The notes beneath the pieces were generated by a model that searched no databases, was not told the DNA's origin, and worked only from the letters and a program-made list of their open reading frames with translations. A stretch of DNA of 64,000 nucleotides from Lotus japonicus. Its lineage: Eukaryota > Streptophyta > Magnoliopsida > Fabales > Fabaceae. Shown here piece by piece: positions 23,711 to 36,014 of the stretch. Position numbers and translations under genes: made by a program. The stretch lies in contig NC_080046.1 of the NCBI RefSeq assembly GCF_012489685.1, forward strand, positions 44,975,176 through 45,039,175, read 5' to 3'. Each line of letters begins with the position of its first letter. Position 1 is the stretch's first letter.

Positions 23711-26267
23711 CTCTGCCTCTCGATGACTCTGTTTCTTGTCTAGTGTACTATTACGAAGGGAAAGATATTTATGCAACTTAATATTTTATTGTGATTTTTT
23801 TTAATATGTATTTTTTAGATACTCATAGTCATTTTATTCATATTCATTATTTTTCTAGTTTATTCAATAAAGTAGTGGGGACGGTTCTCTAAAGTATAAG
23901 CATGCGGTCTTGCCGTCTTGGATTCAATTCTTTTTTTTTTTTTGGTGCATAATAGAATCTTCAAAAGAGTGAAAATGTACCTGGGTTGTGGTAAACGGAT
24001 TTTGGTCAATCAAGATCCGATGAAATTTAAACTGTTTTGGTGGGATTTCGTGAATTTTCACCTACGGATCAGAACCAACCCAATTCAACAATCTTCAGGT
24101 TGGTTTGGATGGATTGATTAGATCGTTGTATTAAAATAAAAATAGAAATAATAACTCTCAAATATTGAAAAGTATTAAAAAATAAGTAATTTAAATCTCC
24201 AACATGCAATTACATCATAAGTTCATAATTACCGTCTACTCACACTCATACAATAACACATAACTAAACAAGTAGTCCAAGTCTTCAAATATGATAAATA
24301 ATTATAAACAAATTAGTCTATAAGTCTCCTAAAAGTTACTCTAATAGTAGGACTCAGTCTCCATAAATCACATAACCTACTAGTAGGTTTTAGGTAAAAT
24401 TATTAAAAAATTATATTAAATAATATATTATTATTATATAACTGAATTTCAGGTTGTGTTGGATAGATTATTATGAAATCCGATATTTGATCCAAAGATG
24501 ATTAAATCGTAATAAAATTCATCCGATAGACATGTTTGCCCAATCTAACCCGCATTGTTATCATTGGATCGAGTTGGGTTAGATAGTTTCATTGGGTTGA
24601 TCCGATCCATATGCATCCCTATTCAAAATATTAATATCTCATTCATTGAGTGAGAGAATTCTGGAAAAAAACAAAAATAAAGTAGCACGGCAACAAGATA
24701 TTGAAGCAGGCAGCTATGTGGCAGCATCTCCATGGCAGAAGATAGTAAAACATTTTTTGGGTGTCACAATCTACCAACAAAGCCAAAAACAAATTAAACG
24801 CAATATATGTCAGCGAACACAATCTAGATTTTTTGGTTGTATTTAGTAGATAATTAAACTCCTTAACCATTTTAGTCTTTTCCTTCTGTGTGAGTTGTAT
24901 TTGTGTTTGTCTTGGGTTGCACCCCTTGTGCCTTTATTAGATTTGTTGCTTATTAAAAACAAAAACTTGTAATTGGGACTGTAATGTTCATCTGAAGGAC
25001 CTGGGATTATTTTCCTTCACTACAGTACAATGAACTGAAGTTTAAATGTCGAAGAGAAACTTTGCTCATACGCTTTGGATAAGATTTTGATAGAAAAGCA
25101 TGCAAGCAGGGATCTAACGTGTGATAACTGTCTCAAAACTACATCCTGAGTTGCTGCACGTTCAATTTCATGTTTGATGTGCTCCAACCGTTTCAGTGGA
25201 CCTTTTGGTCTTATCTTTATGGCCTTGGCTTATCATTGAAAAATCAGAATATATTTCTTGATCAAAAAATTATTTTCCATCACTACTTGTCCGTCCTATT
25301 ATATTGTTTGGTTAATTTACTATCTTGAAGGACCTGTTCATCTTGAGGGGATTGAAAAGTAAAATATTGCATGGAAATGGTAGACAAAATGACAAATAGA
25401 TTGATGTTCTTAACTGCCGTCAATGTGTGTGTCTTAAAAGAGAAGTTGAGTTCAAATGATCAATTTAAGTTTTTGTGATTGTTGATTTAGCTCCTAATGA
25501 TTTAAGAAAGCAAATAGGTGATAATTTACAAAATTCTAGTTTATTTTAGACATATGTAATGAATGATCGCACAGAATATGAAATGTCCTGTGAATAGTGT
25601 CAAAAGCTTAGTGATATTCAACACGTTTCAGCTAGTGAGTTGCATTCAAATTAGTGATTTTGATCTATAAACGACAATCTTCAAAAATATACAAACCAGA
25701 ATTGCATGAAATTTAAAATGATTAAAAAGTAACTAAGGCACTAAACAATTAATGCTCATACAATTTATCTTAATAAAAACAAAGTAATTAGTAAACAAGG
25801 GGAAAATAAAAGACCTAATGATAAATAGTGGTCAGCCAACAAAATGATCTCAAGTTTTTGGAGTAATTGCGAGCTCTATTAATTAAGTTCATCCAGCGTG
25901 ACCAAAACTCAATCCTAGTTTATTTCAATAACAAGAACCGTCTTCATATGGTGACCAACAGTTGGTGTCAATTGTCATGACAACCAAATCAAGATGACAA
26001 AATGACTTCTTTTGAACCTGTGATCAAGTGATGGCAGTCATAACCAGAGATCATTTTAGCACCGTGATTTGGATGACATAACATTGATAACTTAGAGCAA
26101 GCCCATCATGAAACAATTTCATTGTAGCAACTCAGATACATCAAAATCAAAATGCCTAAGAATTTGAGTTTAGAAATGAACTCTCTCATTGTTTCAATTG
26201 ATACATCAACATTGACTTCAGTATCTTCAACTAAAACAGAACTAGCAAAAGCAAACAAGGCAAAGCA
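23711..26267. other. Long intergenic region
   Basis: 23711-24740 includes CYP72A copy B upstream sequence with an AT-rich insert at about 24120-24640. The flanks of that insert (gatccgat, ggttgatccgatccat) look like a repeat. 24741-26267 is AT-rich, with no gene, tRNA or complete transposon recognised. Confidence 0.35.
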
Positions 26268-27062
26268 ACAAATCATCATCAAGGTACAAGCCCACAAAAC
26301 ATACAAAAAGTAATATTAGACATAATGTTTCCCACATACTACCTGAGGCATTAATGGAGCACCAAAGGAACAAAGTCCAGAGGTTAAAGGTCAATGCCTC
26401 ATCAATAAACACAAGTGGGATGAGGAGGATCCAAAAGGAAAACCCTAATGGAAAACCTCCATAGGAATTTGATTTTGCACAGCTATGACTCAAAACGCTT
26501 CCATGTGTTAGGGAAGGCGATCTTAAGGGCTGTGCTTGTACAAACAAATCAGTCAACACAAACTAATGAATTAAACTGCCTCAGTCAAAACATTTAACAC
26601 AAAATAACAATTGCACAAAAATAACAATTGAGGCCGTAGGATAGATACGAACAAATAGATGAACCCATTTACATACAGGCTTATCAGAACTTATTGAAGC
26701 TTATCTACTAAAAAATGCACTAAATAAATTCCAATAAGTGATTTTTAGTTTGCATCCAAACAGGTCAGAATTGCAAAACATAGATTTACAGCAAATTATA
26801 ACATCCCTCTGATTTCATTTCTCTTCAATGGAATTCAGTCCACTACTTTCAATATTATAAATCATCATAGGGAAACTCATTCATAAAAACAAAAAAACCC
26901 AGAAGCATTTCATGAACACTGATAATGAAGAAGCAATGAAAACAAAAGCAATAACATTCATCAACTAGTTGATTTTCCACTCTTCAGAAACATCAATCAA
27001 CATATCCAACAGAAAAAAAAAAATTGAACTAAGCATGATATACACAAACAGGAAAATTGAAG
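26268..27062. repeat. Duplicated noncoding block, copy X2
   Basis: Counterpart of 11790-12800, same orientation. On its right it continues into promoter-like sequence with a minus-strand TATA box (27180-27188). This suggests a noncoding or unrecognised transcript running leftwards from about 27150. The minus-strand open frames here (26242-26559 and others) are not conserved in copy X1 and are not called as genes. Confidence 0.55.
26477..26535 (-). ncRNA. Candidate structured RNA hairpin (H/ACA-like)
   Basis: On the minus strand GCACAGC pairs perfectly with GCTGTGC 59 nt apart. An inner stem (CGC-TTCC with GGAAGCG) leaves two open internal loops, like an H/ACA pseudouridylation pocket. The following AAATCA fits the H-box pattern ANANNA. 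The outer stem is kept in copy X1 (12098-12158, ACAGC/GCTGT). A second stem, GGAGG/CCTCC, follows (about 26414-26457), but no clear ACA box was found. The X1 copy loses the exact H box and part of the inner stem. It could be a decaying snoRNA or chance. Confidence 0.25.
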
Positions 27063-27179
27063 ACCTCACAATCAAAAAAATTCACAACCCAAGAACAATT
27101 TCTGAAGAACACAAACATAGGGTTTGAGAAACAACCTAGAAGCGGCGCAACACAACAACATACGAAAGGGTTTGGGTTG

Positions 27180-27188
27180 TATTTATAG
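27180..27188 (-). promoter_or_regulatory. Minus-strand TATA box
   Basis: CTATAAATA on the minus strand. AAACCC motifs lie at about 27163-27174 and a GC-richer leader-like stretch lies downstream at 27130-27150. It faces copy X2, divergent from the Ole e 1-like gene at 27388. Confidence 0.45.
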
Positions 27189-27387
27189 GAAGAAGCATGG
27201 TGGAGGGTTTTCCAATTTAGTCCCTGGGATATTTCCATAATGTCACTTTAGTCCTTGCCGAAGCATTTACGTGGACTCGGGCATTGGACTCAGTGAGTCA
27301 TCAAGTGTCGGTGAAAACTGCCCCATAAACCCAAAAGCTGAGAACTCCGAGAAAGGCATTGTTTTGTTCTCAATCTCAGCATCAGCA

Positions 27388-29545
27388 ATGGAAGCCATGA
27401 ATCAGAAGATGGTGATGAGTTTGATTCTGTTGTTGTTCTCTGCTTTGGGTGTGAGTGCTTGGACTGGTGAAATCCATGGAAGAGTTGTTTGTGATGTTTG
27501 TGGGGATTCTTCTCTTGGACCTGAAGACCATGTTCTTGAAGGTCTCTCTCTAATTGGTGTTATATTGCAATTCTATGTTGTTTTGATTGAGTTTTTGAAG
27601 TGGGGTTTTTTCCCTTTTGATGAAATTTGTTTGCTTTTTGTGTTGATAGGCTTATCATTCTCCACCAATTATTGAATTTGGCTGTGTACTTGTGTGTTTT
27701 GGTATTGGTGGTGTAATTAGTGATGAATATTTTTAAGATTTAAGCATTTCATGTGCCAATTTCTTGCTTGATTTTATGTTGTATGATCAGTGGAGGAAGC
27801 TTGCATTAGAACAATTGACTGTGGACTGGATTGTTAATTTGTTATAGTCATAAGTCTGTTGCTGTCACACATGTGATTGAATATGGAACATGTTTTCAGA
27901 ATTTATTTATCTAATGAGAGATGCTACCATAAACCCTTAGGAAGTTATGATCATGGTGATGACCTATGCCAAATTATTTGTTTTTTCCCTTCACACTGAT
28001 CAAAACAAAGTAAGTAGTGAAGGGTGGTCACTAGTGAAGGATGGTCACTGGAGAAGGGTGCTGGTCCTTGGAGCTCAAAGGTGAGAGGGCAAAGTGAGTA
28101 GTGAGAAGAGGGCTGAGACGGTCCGATTTGCAATTCTTAACGAAGAATGAAGCTTCATTCTCGCAAGTTTGACCTAAATTGGCCCTGGAAAGTCCTAAAA
28201 TGCCCCTAAAAAGGTTCCTCAACTGTTTAAAACCTAGGGGCTTGAGTCATTTTGTCCTTCGTCCATATATTGGCCGTGATCTGTCGCTATTTTGGCCGCT
28301 ATTCATGTCGCTACGGGAGCTATTGTTAGGTGCCGCTATTTCATCTCAATAGCGGCAGGGAGCCACTCTGCTCCGCTATGCCGCTATAGCGCGCTGTTGA
28401 CTACTATGTTATGTATATAATATTTAGTAATGGTATCGTAGGTTCAAAGATATATATTCCATAATAGTCACATCCCTTTATTAGATTGCATCCGATTGTC
28501 TTGTAATAGTTAATAATTTCCAAACTAATTTCATGACATCCTTTTACCATCCTACTGCTATGATTAATTATATTTTACTCCCTACACATTTGGTTTCCTT
28601 TTTGCATGCATAAGGATAAGTGTATTTCACATAAGCAGATTCTGGTTAAGAGGTATATAAAGGATGGAGTGTCCCAATTCTTAGTGTTCTTGCAAAGTGA
28701 GTTCACGAGAGAATTTAGTGCCATTAAGGATGACTAAACGTATAGGAACTACCTGTTTACGGGACAGTATGTTGTAAAAAAAAGTGTCTGATTGAGTTGT
28801 CTTTTCAGGAGATAGGTTTCTCATGAATGTATTCTTACATAAGCTATTAAGCTTTGATACTTATCAGGATAACATTTTCTTCTATTCTCTGTTTTCTTCT
28901 CTGTTCCCCTGTCATTCAAAGTAATTTCCTCCTATTTTCATAAACTGCAGGAACCTAGGTTGTTGAAAAGTAGACCTCTCAAAATGCTGGTTTTTTTTCA
29001 TTTTCACAATTGGTGAAAAACTAGACAAACAGCTTCATGTTTTAAAGCAATCAACTTTCAAATTTTATCCTAAAGATCCATGTGATGTTTCATGGCTGTT
29101 CTTTCCATTTTTCTTTAAGCAATATGTAATATTGATTCTGTCACAACAGAATTTAATGTGGCCTCTATCAGAAATGATACTTCATTCTTGGTTCAGAGCT
29201 AGGATGCAGTTTCCCTAGATTGACTTTAACATGATAGTAACATATTGGAAGATTAATGCAGGTGCTGAGGTTGCTGTTCTTTGCATCACCAAGTCCGGGG
29301 AGGTTCTAAATTATCAGGCATTTACTGATGCTAAAGGGATATACACAGTGGCAGAGACAATGCCTGAGAGTGACCGTTGGGATGCATGTCTTGCTCGACC
29401 CATCAGCAGTTTCCATGAGCACTGCACTCATCTTGGTCAGGGCAGCCCAGGGGTGAAATTCAGTTACAATCACCCATCAGGACGTTCACATTCTGTCAGA
29501 ACCTTTATTTATCGACCTGTCAGTGTTCCAACATACTGCATTTGA
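27388..29545 (+). CDS. Small secreted Ole e 1/extensin-family protein
   Basis: Two exons, 27388-27541 and 29262-29545, encode 145 residues. A signal peptide of about 25 residues (hydrophobic core VMSLILLLFSALGVSA) is followed by an Ole e 1-type domain. Its paired cysteines are in RVVCDVCGDSS, VAVLC, WDACLARP, EHCTHLG and the C-terminal YCI. The family consists of apoplastic proteins of mostly unknown function, first known from pollen. The start at 27388 is preferred; MNQKMVM nine bases later is an alternative. The donor at 27542 (GAAG|GTCTCT) is atypical at +3 but keeps phase with the acceptor TGCAG|GT. The 1.7-kb intron holds transposon-like sequence. Confidence 0.82.
28020..28410. repeat. 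Repeat-like insert in the Ole e 1-like intron
   Basis: Unlike the AT-rich surroundings, this part is GC-richer. It repeats gccgctat/atagcggc several times (28265-28400), including an inverted pair around 28332-28362. The left part repeats gaagg(g/a)tggtcact (28019-28050). It is probably a nonautonomous DNA transposon or a composite. The ends were not resolved. Confidence 0.4.
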
Positions 29546-29634
29546 TACACAGTGGCTTGTTCTGAATCTGGCTGTGCGTGTGCTTGGTTGAACTTCAATA
29601 GAAACTAATGAGTATATGGACATAATCTCTTTAT

Positions 29635-30078
29635 AGTGTATGTGTAGTTTTGATCAGTATGTATTTATATGGAGGTTGGTCTAAGTACAGCATGAAAAAT
29701 TATATAAATAATTGTAAATGGCATTTACATAGAGAGCAATTTAAATTCATTGCAAATGGCTTTATCATTGAGAGTGGCAAGAATGAGAGATCTCACCTGA
29801 TATGTTTCCCTATCTCTGATTATACTGTGGACTGGATTGTTAGAGTCATAAGTCTGTTAGTGTGTGCAAGTGTAGTTTTGATCAATATGTATTTATATGG
29901 AGGTCTAAGTAGAGCATGAAAAATTATATAAATAATTGTAAATGGCATTTACATAGAGAGCAATTGGCTTTGTCATTGAGAGTGGCAAGAATGAGAGGTC
30001 TCATGTATGGTTGTATGGTTATAATTAACTTTTCTCACACTCTCACCTGATATGTTTCCCTACCTCTGATTACACAGT
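29635..30078 (+). repeat. Imperfect tandem duplication downstream of the Ole e 1-like gene
   Basis: 29635-29834 and 29860-30078 share long runs, including gtatttatatggagg, agcatgaaaaattatataaa and gagagtggcaagaatgagag. The unit is about 220 bp. The link tgtggactggattgtt...gtcataagtctgtt (29826-29856) also resembles intron sequence at 27822-27862. No gene is seen. Confidence 0.65.
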
Positions 30079-30356
30079 CTATTTGTTAAGATATTTCAAC
30101 TTAATGCATAATTGAGTAATTTAAATTTTTTTGGAGTAGTTCATAAAAAATTTATAAGTATCATACTCGCATTTGACCTCACTTCACTCTAAGATAAACT
30201 TCACACTTATAAATACTTATGAAATAAACAAACAAGATAAGCTTATTATATCATATTATCTCAACAAACACTGAATTACAATTAAAGATGATAGTTTGTC
30301 ATATCTTGTTCTAGAAAACTATAAAAAACACTTAAAAACACTGACACAAGCGGCGA

Positions 30357-31940
30357 ATGGCGACAGCGACTGGCTTTGTGTTCTCTCAGGGCAGTGGTGG
30401 CGGCTCGAAGGAACCACCGGACAAGGGCATGAAGGAGTTTGAGAAACCAGTCTCTTTTCGGGATAAACTGGTTGGTAAGAAAACGTGTGATGTTGTGGAT
30501 GCTGATGCTGATCTACGGGAGAAAGGACTATTTACGATTGAGCATGAAGGAGGGAACCGTCTGCTTCCCATGTGTTTCATCAGGGAAGAGGTGTTTCAGA
30601 GCGTTTGCGCCCCATGGAAGGATACTATAGTGGTGAAGCTCCTTGGCAAGTCTGTTGGTTTCATGGCAATGAGAGATGGGCTTCGAGCACTGTGGCGTCC
30701 CCGTGGGGGCATGGATGTGCTGGACGTTGGACATGGTTACTTTATGGTTAATTTTGATCTCGAAGAGGATAGGAGGAAGGCGCTGGAAGGTGGACCATGG
30801 CTCTTGTTCGATCACTACTTGTGCATGAGACCTTGGACACCGGAGTTCATTGCGTCGGAAGCAAAGGAGGAGAAGACTTGTGTGTGGATTCATTTTCCTA
30901 GCCTGAGTGTAGCTCTCTATGATAAACGCATTCTCATGGCGTTAGCCTCTGCTGTGGGAAAACCTGTAAAGGTGGACCTAACAACACTGAATATTACCAG
31001 AGGCAAGTTTGCCAGAGTCTGTGTAGAAATTGACTTGAATCTTCCTGTCGTGGGAAGGGTTTGGTTCCGGAACTATTGGTACAAGGTGGAGTATGAAGGC
31101 CTTCATCTACTATGTGCTAAGTGTGGCTGCTATGGACACCTACTTCGCCAATGCACTCAGGTTGAGACTCCACTACAAGCTAAAAAGGACGGGCATACGC
31201 CGACGCCGTCATCGGTGGTTTCAGCGGTTCAAACTGACAGTGCAGAGACTAGGGCTGAGGTGGCAGGGTCAAACGATGAGGCCATAATTGCATTGAATGT
31301 TGAGGCCGCAATCATTGGTCAGTTCCAAAATAACTCAGAAACGGTTGCATCAGTTATGGAAATTGGCGAAACTCATGGGGTTATTCAGAAAGATGCCAAA
31401 ATGGGAGATACTAAGGAGGATATTCCAGATATGCATGGCACATGGTTGACTGTATCCAGGAGGAAGTCAAAACCTAAACCACAAGCGGTTCGCACTAATG
31501 GGCCTAAGATTCAAGAGAAGTTTCAAACAAGGCCCAAGGTCATACCAAGCAATCCAGTTCGTGCTGGGGCCCATGCAGAACTCAAAATCAAGGAACGAGC
31601 CAAGAAACTGCAAAGTAATCCCTCACAGCAGAAGTTCTCAGCACCAGGGCATATGCTACCACAGAAAGAGACTCAGGGGAAGAAGAGACTACGACCAACC
31701 GATGTGGGAGGAGGCACGCTATTGGGTAGTTCCTCCTCAAGTGCGTCGGAGCCAAGTGGGATGGATGGTGTAGTAGCCACAGTCACGTCACCTGACATAC
31801 CTGTTATGATGAATGTGGAACATGTGGAGGGAAATCACTATCGTTTTTGCCCCGATGATATGGAGGAAAATATGGCTGACTTTCAACGTAGTAATGAGCA
31901 TGTGGAAAGGGTGCTCCCTCAACAGTCAACTCCAACGTAG
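30357..31940 (+). CDS. LINE ORF1 protein (DUF4283, zinc knuckle)
   Basis: 527 residues, starting at the first ATG of the element. Residues about 50-200 form the DUF4283-type RNA-binding region of plant L1 ORF1 proteins (GGPWLLFDHYLCMRPW). A CCHC knuckle follows (CAKCGCYGHLLRQC, about residue 252). The C-terminal half is polar and low in hydrophobic residues. The presumed role is packaging element RNA. It ends 39 bases before ORF2. Confidence 0.9.
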   Translation: MATATGFVFSQGSGGGSKEPPDKGMKEFEKPVSFRDKLVGKKTCDVVDADADLREKGLFTIEHEGGNRLLPMCFIREEVFQSVCAPWKDTIVVKLLGKSVGFMAMRDGLRALWRPRGGMDVLDVGHGYFMVNFDLEEDRRKALEGGPWLLFDHYLCMRPWTPEFIASEAKEEKTCVWIHFPSLSVALYDKRILMALASAVGKPVKVDLTTLNITRGKFARVCVEIDLNLPVVGRVWFRNYWYKVEYEGLHLLCAKCGCYGHLLRQCTQVETPLQAKKDGHTPTPSSVVSAVQTDSAETRAEVAGSNDEAIIALNVEAAIIGQFQNNSETVASVMEIGETHGVIQKDAKMGDTKEDIPDMHGTWLTVSRRKSKPKPQAVRTNGPKIQEKFQTRPKVIPSNPVRAGAHAELKIKERAKKLQSNPSQQKFSAPGHMLPQKETQGKKRLRPTDVGGGTLLGSSSSSASEPSGMDGVVATVTSPDIPVMMNVEHVEGNHYRFCPDDMEENMADFQRSNEHVERVLPQQSTPT

Positions 31941-31979
31941 GAACTCTGACTCTGCTGCCCCTATTGCCATAGTTGTTTT

Positions 31980-34900
31980 ATGAATTTTATAGACACAAAA
32001 GTTATTGTCTGGAACGTGCGTGGGGCAGTAAGTGTCCGTGGGCAGAGAGTGGTGAGGGAACTAGTGGAGAGATTCAGGCCAGATGTGTTTGTTCTTGTGG
32101 AAACTCATTGTCCTTTCTCGAAGGCAGCTTCATTTTGGGAGAAGCTGGGTTATGACGACTGTGCGAAAGCTAAGGCCACTGGATTTGCTGGTGGTATTTG
32201 GGTCCTTGGCGCCAAAAACAGGACTTTCACAATCTCAGCTTTGGATATACACAAACAGGTAGTTACAGTGCAGGTAACCGGTTTAGAGTCAGCATGGACT
32301 TTTAGTGCCGTCTATGCGAGCCCAAACCCTTCAGGCAGAGATGAACTTTGGAATTATTTGGTAAAACTCCGACGTCGAGTTCCATTCCCTTGGCTATTGT
32401 GTGGAGACTTTAATGAAGTGGCCTACCCCTCTGAGATTAAAGGAGGCAACTTCTGCTCTCAGAGAGCCCAGCGACTCCTAACGATGATGGACAGATGTGA
32501 CATGTTAGACCTCGGCGCTATGGGCAGTAAGTATACCTGGTTTCGCCGAACAGGAACGGGACAATCTACTGCCAGACGTTTGGATAGAGCGTTGTGTGAT
32601 GTGGATTGGCGTCATTTGTTCCCTGAAGCGGTGGTGGAGAACCTTCCTCGAGTACACTCTGACCATTGTCCTCTCCTACTTCGTTGTGGTGGTTTTGATG
32701 TGCTGAAGGGACCTAGGCCGTTTCGCTTTCTTGCATCATGGGCCACACATCCCCAATTCCAGGAAGTTGTGGAAACAGGGTGGGGTACAAGTGATGAAGG
32801 CATGCTTCAGCGGCTTGGGAGCGTGCGGCAAGGCGCAATGGATTTTAATAAAAAAATCTTTGGCAATATATTTCAACGGAAAAGAACTTGTGAGAACCGT
32901 TTGAAGGGAGTGCAGCGCGCCATTGAGGAAAGGGAATCTAAGAGCTTGCTCCGGTTGGAGAAGGAGATGCAGCAAGAATACGGTACTATCCCTTATCAGG
33001 AGGAACTCCTTTGGTTCCAAAAATCTCGTGAACAGTGGGTTCGTTTTGGGGATCGGAATACCCGTTTTTTCCACGCTCAAACGGTGATCCGGCGAAAACG
33101 AAATAAAATTCACGGTCTCATGCTTGGTGATGGCAGTTGGTCAACGGATCAAAATAAACTTGTTGAGGAAGCGCAATCTTTCTTCAAGGGTTTGTTTGCT
33201 CTACCAACAGTTTCTGACCCAGATAGTATTCAACTTCAGAACTTGCCTAAGCTGAGTATGAAAGGGGTAGAAGTGCTCCTAGCCCCAATAACGAAGGAGG
33301 AGGTTCGCTTAGCAACGTTCAGCATGAAGTCCTTCAAAGCGCCTGGATCGGATGGTTTTCAACCTTTCTTCTTTAAAAACTATTGGCCCCTTGTAGGTGA
33401 TGAGGTGTGGAGATTCGTAGCCGATGCTTTTTCTACAGGCCATGCAGATCCTGAGATACTTGATACCCTTATAGTCCTAATTCCTAAAGTTGAGTGCTCG
33501 AAAAAACTTAAGGAATTTCGACCCATAAGCTTGTGCACGGTGATTTACAAAATCCTTACTAAGGTGCTTGTAGGACGTATGAGACCTTTTCTTGGAGAGC
33601 TGATCGGACCATTGCAAGGGAGATTTATCCCAGGACGATGCTCGGCAGATAATATCCTTCTGGCTCAAGAAGCGCTCCATTTTATGAAAAAGTCAAAAAA
33701 CAAGAATGGGGTCTTGGCTATGAAGATAGATTTGGAAAAAGCTTATGACAATATTAGTTGGGATTTTCTGCGCAGCACTTTGGTTCAGTTTGGATTCCCC
33801 TCTAGTATTGTCCAGCTTATTATGTGGTGTGTCACCAACTCTAAACTTAGCATCCTTTGGAATGGAACGCGCCTTGAGCGTTTTGCTCCATCCAGAGGAC
33901 TTCGCCAAGGGGACCCAATGTCTCCTTATCTGTTCCTTCTATGTATGGAGATCTTGTCACTTCATATTCATGAACTTGTGCAGCAAGGAGTTTGGAAACC
34001 TATTCACCTTGCACGGAATAGCCCGGGTTTATCTCATCTTCTTTTTGCAGATGATATAGTGCTTTTTGGTCATGCCTCGACCGCTCAGGTTCAAGTAATC
34101 TCCAAGGCGCTCCAAGATTTTGCTTTAGCGTCTGGTTTGCGGGTTAACATGGATAAGTCTAAGATGTTTTGTTCCCCAAAGGTCTCTCATGTTAGACGTC
34201 AAGCCTTTACCTCTATCACTTCCATAGGGGGCACTTCTGACTTGGGGAAGTATTTGGGAGTGAAGCTGTCTCAGGACCGTAGCAGTCGACGTCATTTTAG
34301 CTATGTTCTTGAACGAATTGAGCGACGTCTCTCCTCCTGGAAAATGAAGATGCTAAATAGAGCGGGCAAAGTCTGTCTAGTGAAGTCTGTGTTAAGCTCC
34401 TTACCTGTATATGATATGCAAGTGGCCTGGCTTCCAACGGACACTTGTAGCCGCATTGATCAGATAAGCAGAAAATTTATTTGGAGCTCTAACCCGTCTC
34501 GGAAAGGCTGGCACCTTGTGAACTGGCGAGAGGTGACTAACGTTAAGAACAAAGGGGGGTTGGGTGTGCGTGAGACGCATAAAGGGAATGTTGCCCTCCT
34601 TGGCAAGCTGGTGTGGAAAATGGTTAATGAACCTACATGTCTCTGGGTGCAGCAGTTCCAGAATATATATTTGAAGGGGACCAACTTTTTTTGATTATGA
34701 AATTAAAGGCTCTACTTCCATTGCCTGGAGAAGTATCATAAGAGCCAGAGATGCATTACGGGACGAGTTTTCTTTTCTTCTTCAACAGGGAAACTCCTCT
34801 CTTTGGTATACGAATTGGTCAGGCTTGGGAGCACTTTGCAATCTTATTCCCTTTGTTCACATAAGCGATAGTGATTTGCGAGTGCATGATATCTGGGATA

Positions 34901-36014
34901 ATGGTTGGCAGTGGGATAAACTTTGGTCAATCATTCCCAATGATATTCGTACTCACCTAAACTCCCTCCCAGGGCCAACGGGAGTGGAGTTCCAGGATAC
35001 GTGGCGATGGAATCAGCGGCCTGATGGGTGTTATTCTGTGGCTTCGAGCTACTCCTGGTTACGGGATCAAAGTCATGAGGGTGTTGAGAACCCGATCTGG
35101 AGCAAGTTGTGGAAGATGCACATTCCTGAAAAGTATAAGTTCCTCTTGTGGCTTTGTCTCCATAACTCCCTTCCAGTAAATGAGCATCGATTCACTTGCA
35201 AGCTTACGATGAGCCCAGCTTGCACCCGGTGCTCCCATGTGTCAGAGGATGGCCTTCATGGCCTTCGCGATTGCCCGCATTCGAAGGAACTTTGGCTCAG
35301 CACGGGTGGCACCCTTCCTCCTAGTTTCTTTGTTGGTAATCTGTGGCATTGGATAGAAGACTTGCTGATTCACCCCGATGCAGAATTCTTGCTCCATGTT
35401 CTTTGGTGGGTGTGGCGGTGGAGAAATAATATGATTCTTGGTGATGAGGTGTGGACTTTAGAGTATGTTAAACGTCAGATTGTGAGCACCAGACCGAACC
35501 CTGATTGGTTGCGGGGTAGTATGAAGAACACTCAGCAGTCATCGCGTTTTGTTCCTCCTCCACCTGGCTGGGTCAGTCTGCATGTTGATGGCAGTTTCTA
35601 TCGATCATCGTCTAACATGAGCTGTGGCGGACTTATGAGAGACCATCATGGTGCTTGGGTGCTGGGTTTTGTTAGCTTTGAAGGTATTGGAGAGGTCTTC
35701 CTGGCCGAGTTACTTGCTGTTATTAGAGGCTTGTCTCTAGCGTGGGAGCGAGGAATCAGGAAGCTCATTATTGTGAGGATATGGTGAAGGCTTTAACTGG
35801 TTCAGGGTCCTTTAATTTATATTCTTGTGCTGCATACTTAGCAGAAGCCAGAAGCTTGCTCCACCAGGATTGGGAAGTGTCTATTTTTCATCACACTAGG
35901 GAGAGGAATAAACCCGCAGATGCGCTAGCCAAATTGGGGATGAGCCTTCGTTGGAACTTCACTACGTTAGAAAACCCACCTTCTGAGGTTATTCCTTTAA
36001 TGGGGTGTGGTTAG
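31980..36014 (+). pseudogene. LINE ORF2 (endonuclease, RT, zf-RVT, RNase H), two frameshifts
   Basis: The frame opens at 31980 and runs 904 codons to 34694. An apurinic-type endonuclease comes first (NVRGA, VETH, CGDFNEV, SDHCPLL). Reverse transcriptase follows (RPISLCTVIYKI, KIDLEKAYD, and the catalytic FADDIVLFG near 34050). The frame is lost at a run of seven T (34686-34692); shifting by one restores it. The zf-RVT region (FLLWLCLHNSLPVN, CTRCSH) and the start of RNase H (LHVDGSFY, LAELLAVIRGL) follow to about 35770. A second shift at about 35765-35785 falls where the third RNase H aspartate is expected. The last part (HTRERNKPADALAKLG) is in another frame, to 36014. Intact length would be about 1340 residues. 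Confidence 0.9.

Larger units (their letters stand above)
18650..24740 (-). repeat. CYP72A tandem duplication, unit B
   Basis: Counterpart of 12985-17620. It is longer because introns carry extra DNA. The exon 3/4 intron is 1039 bp here against 408 bp in A, and intron 1 is 1514 bp against 1168 bp. The downstream flank (18650-19441) matches A's 3' flank but lacks its SINE. Confidence 0.75.

Noticed and set aside
26106..26559. Minus-strand open frames with hydrophobic stretches
   Set aside because: Copy X1 of the same block does not keep these frames; conservation is in noncoding features.
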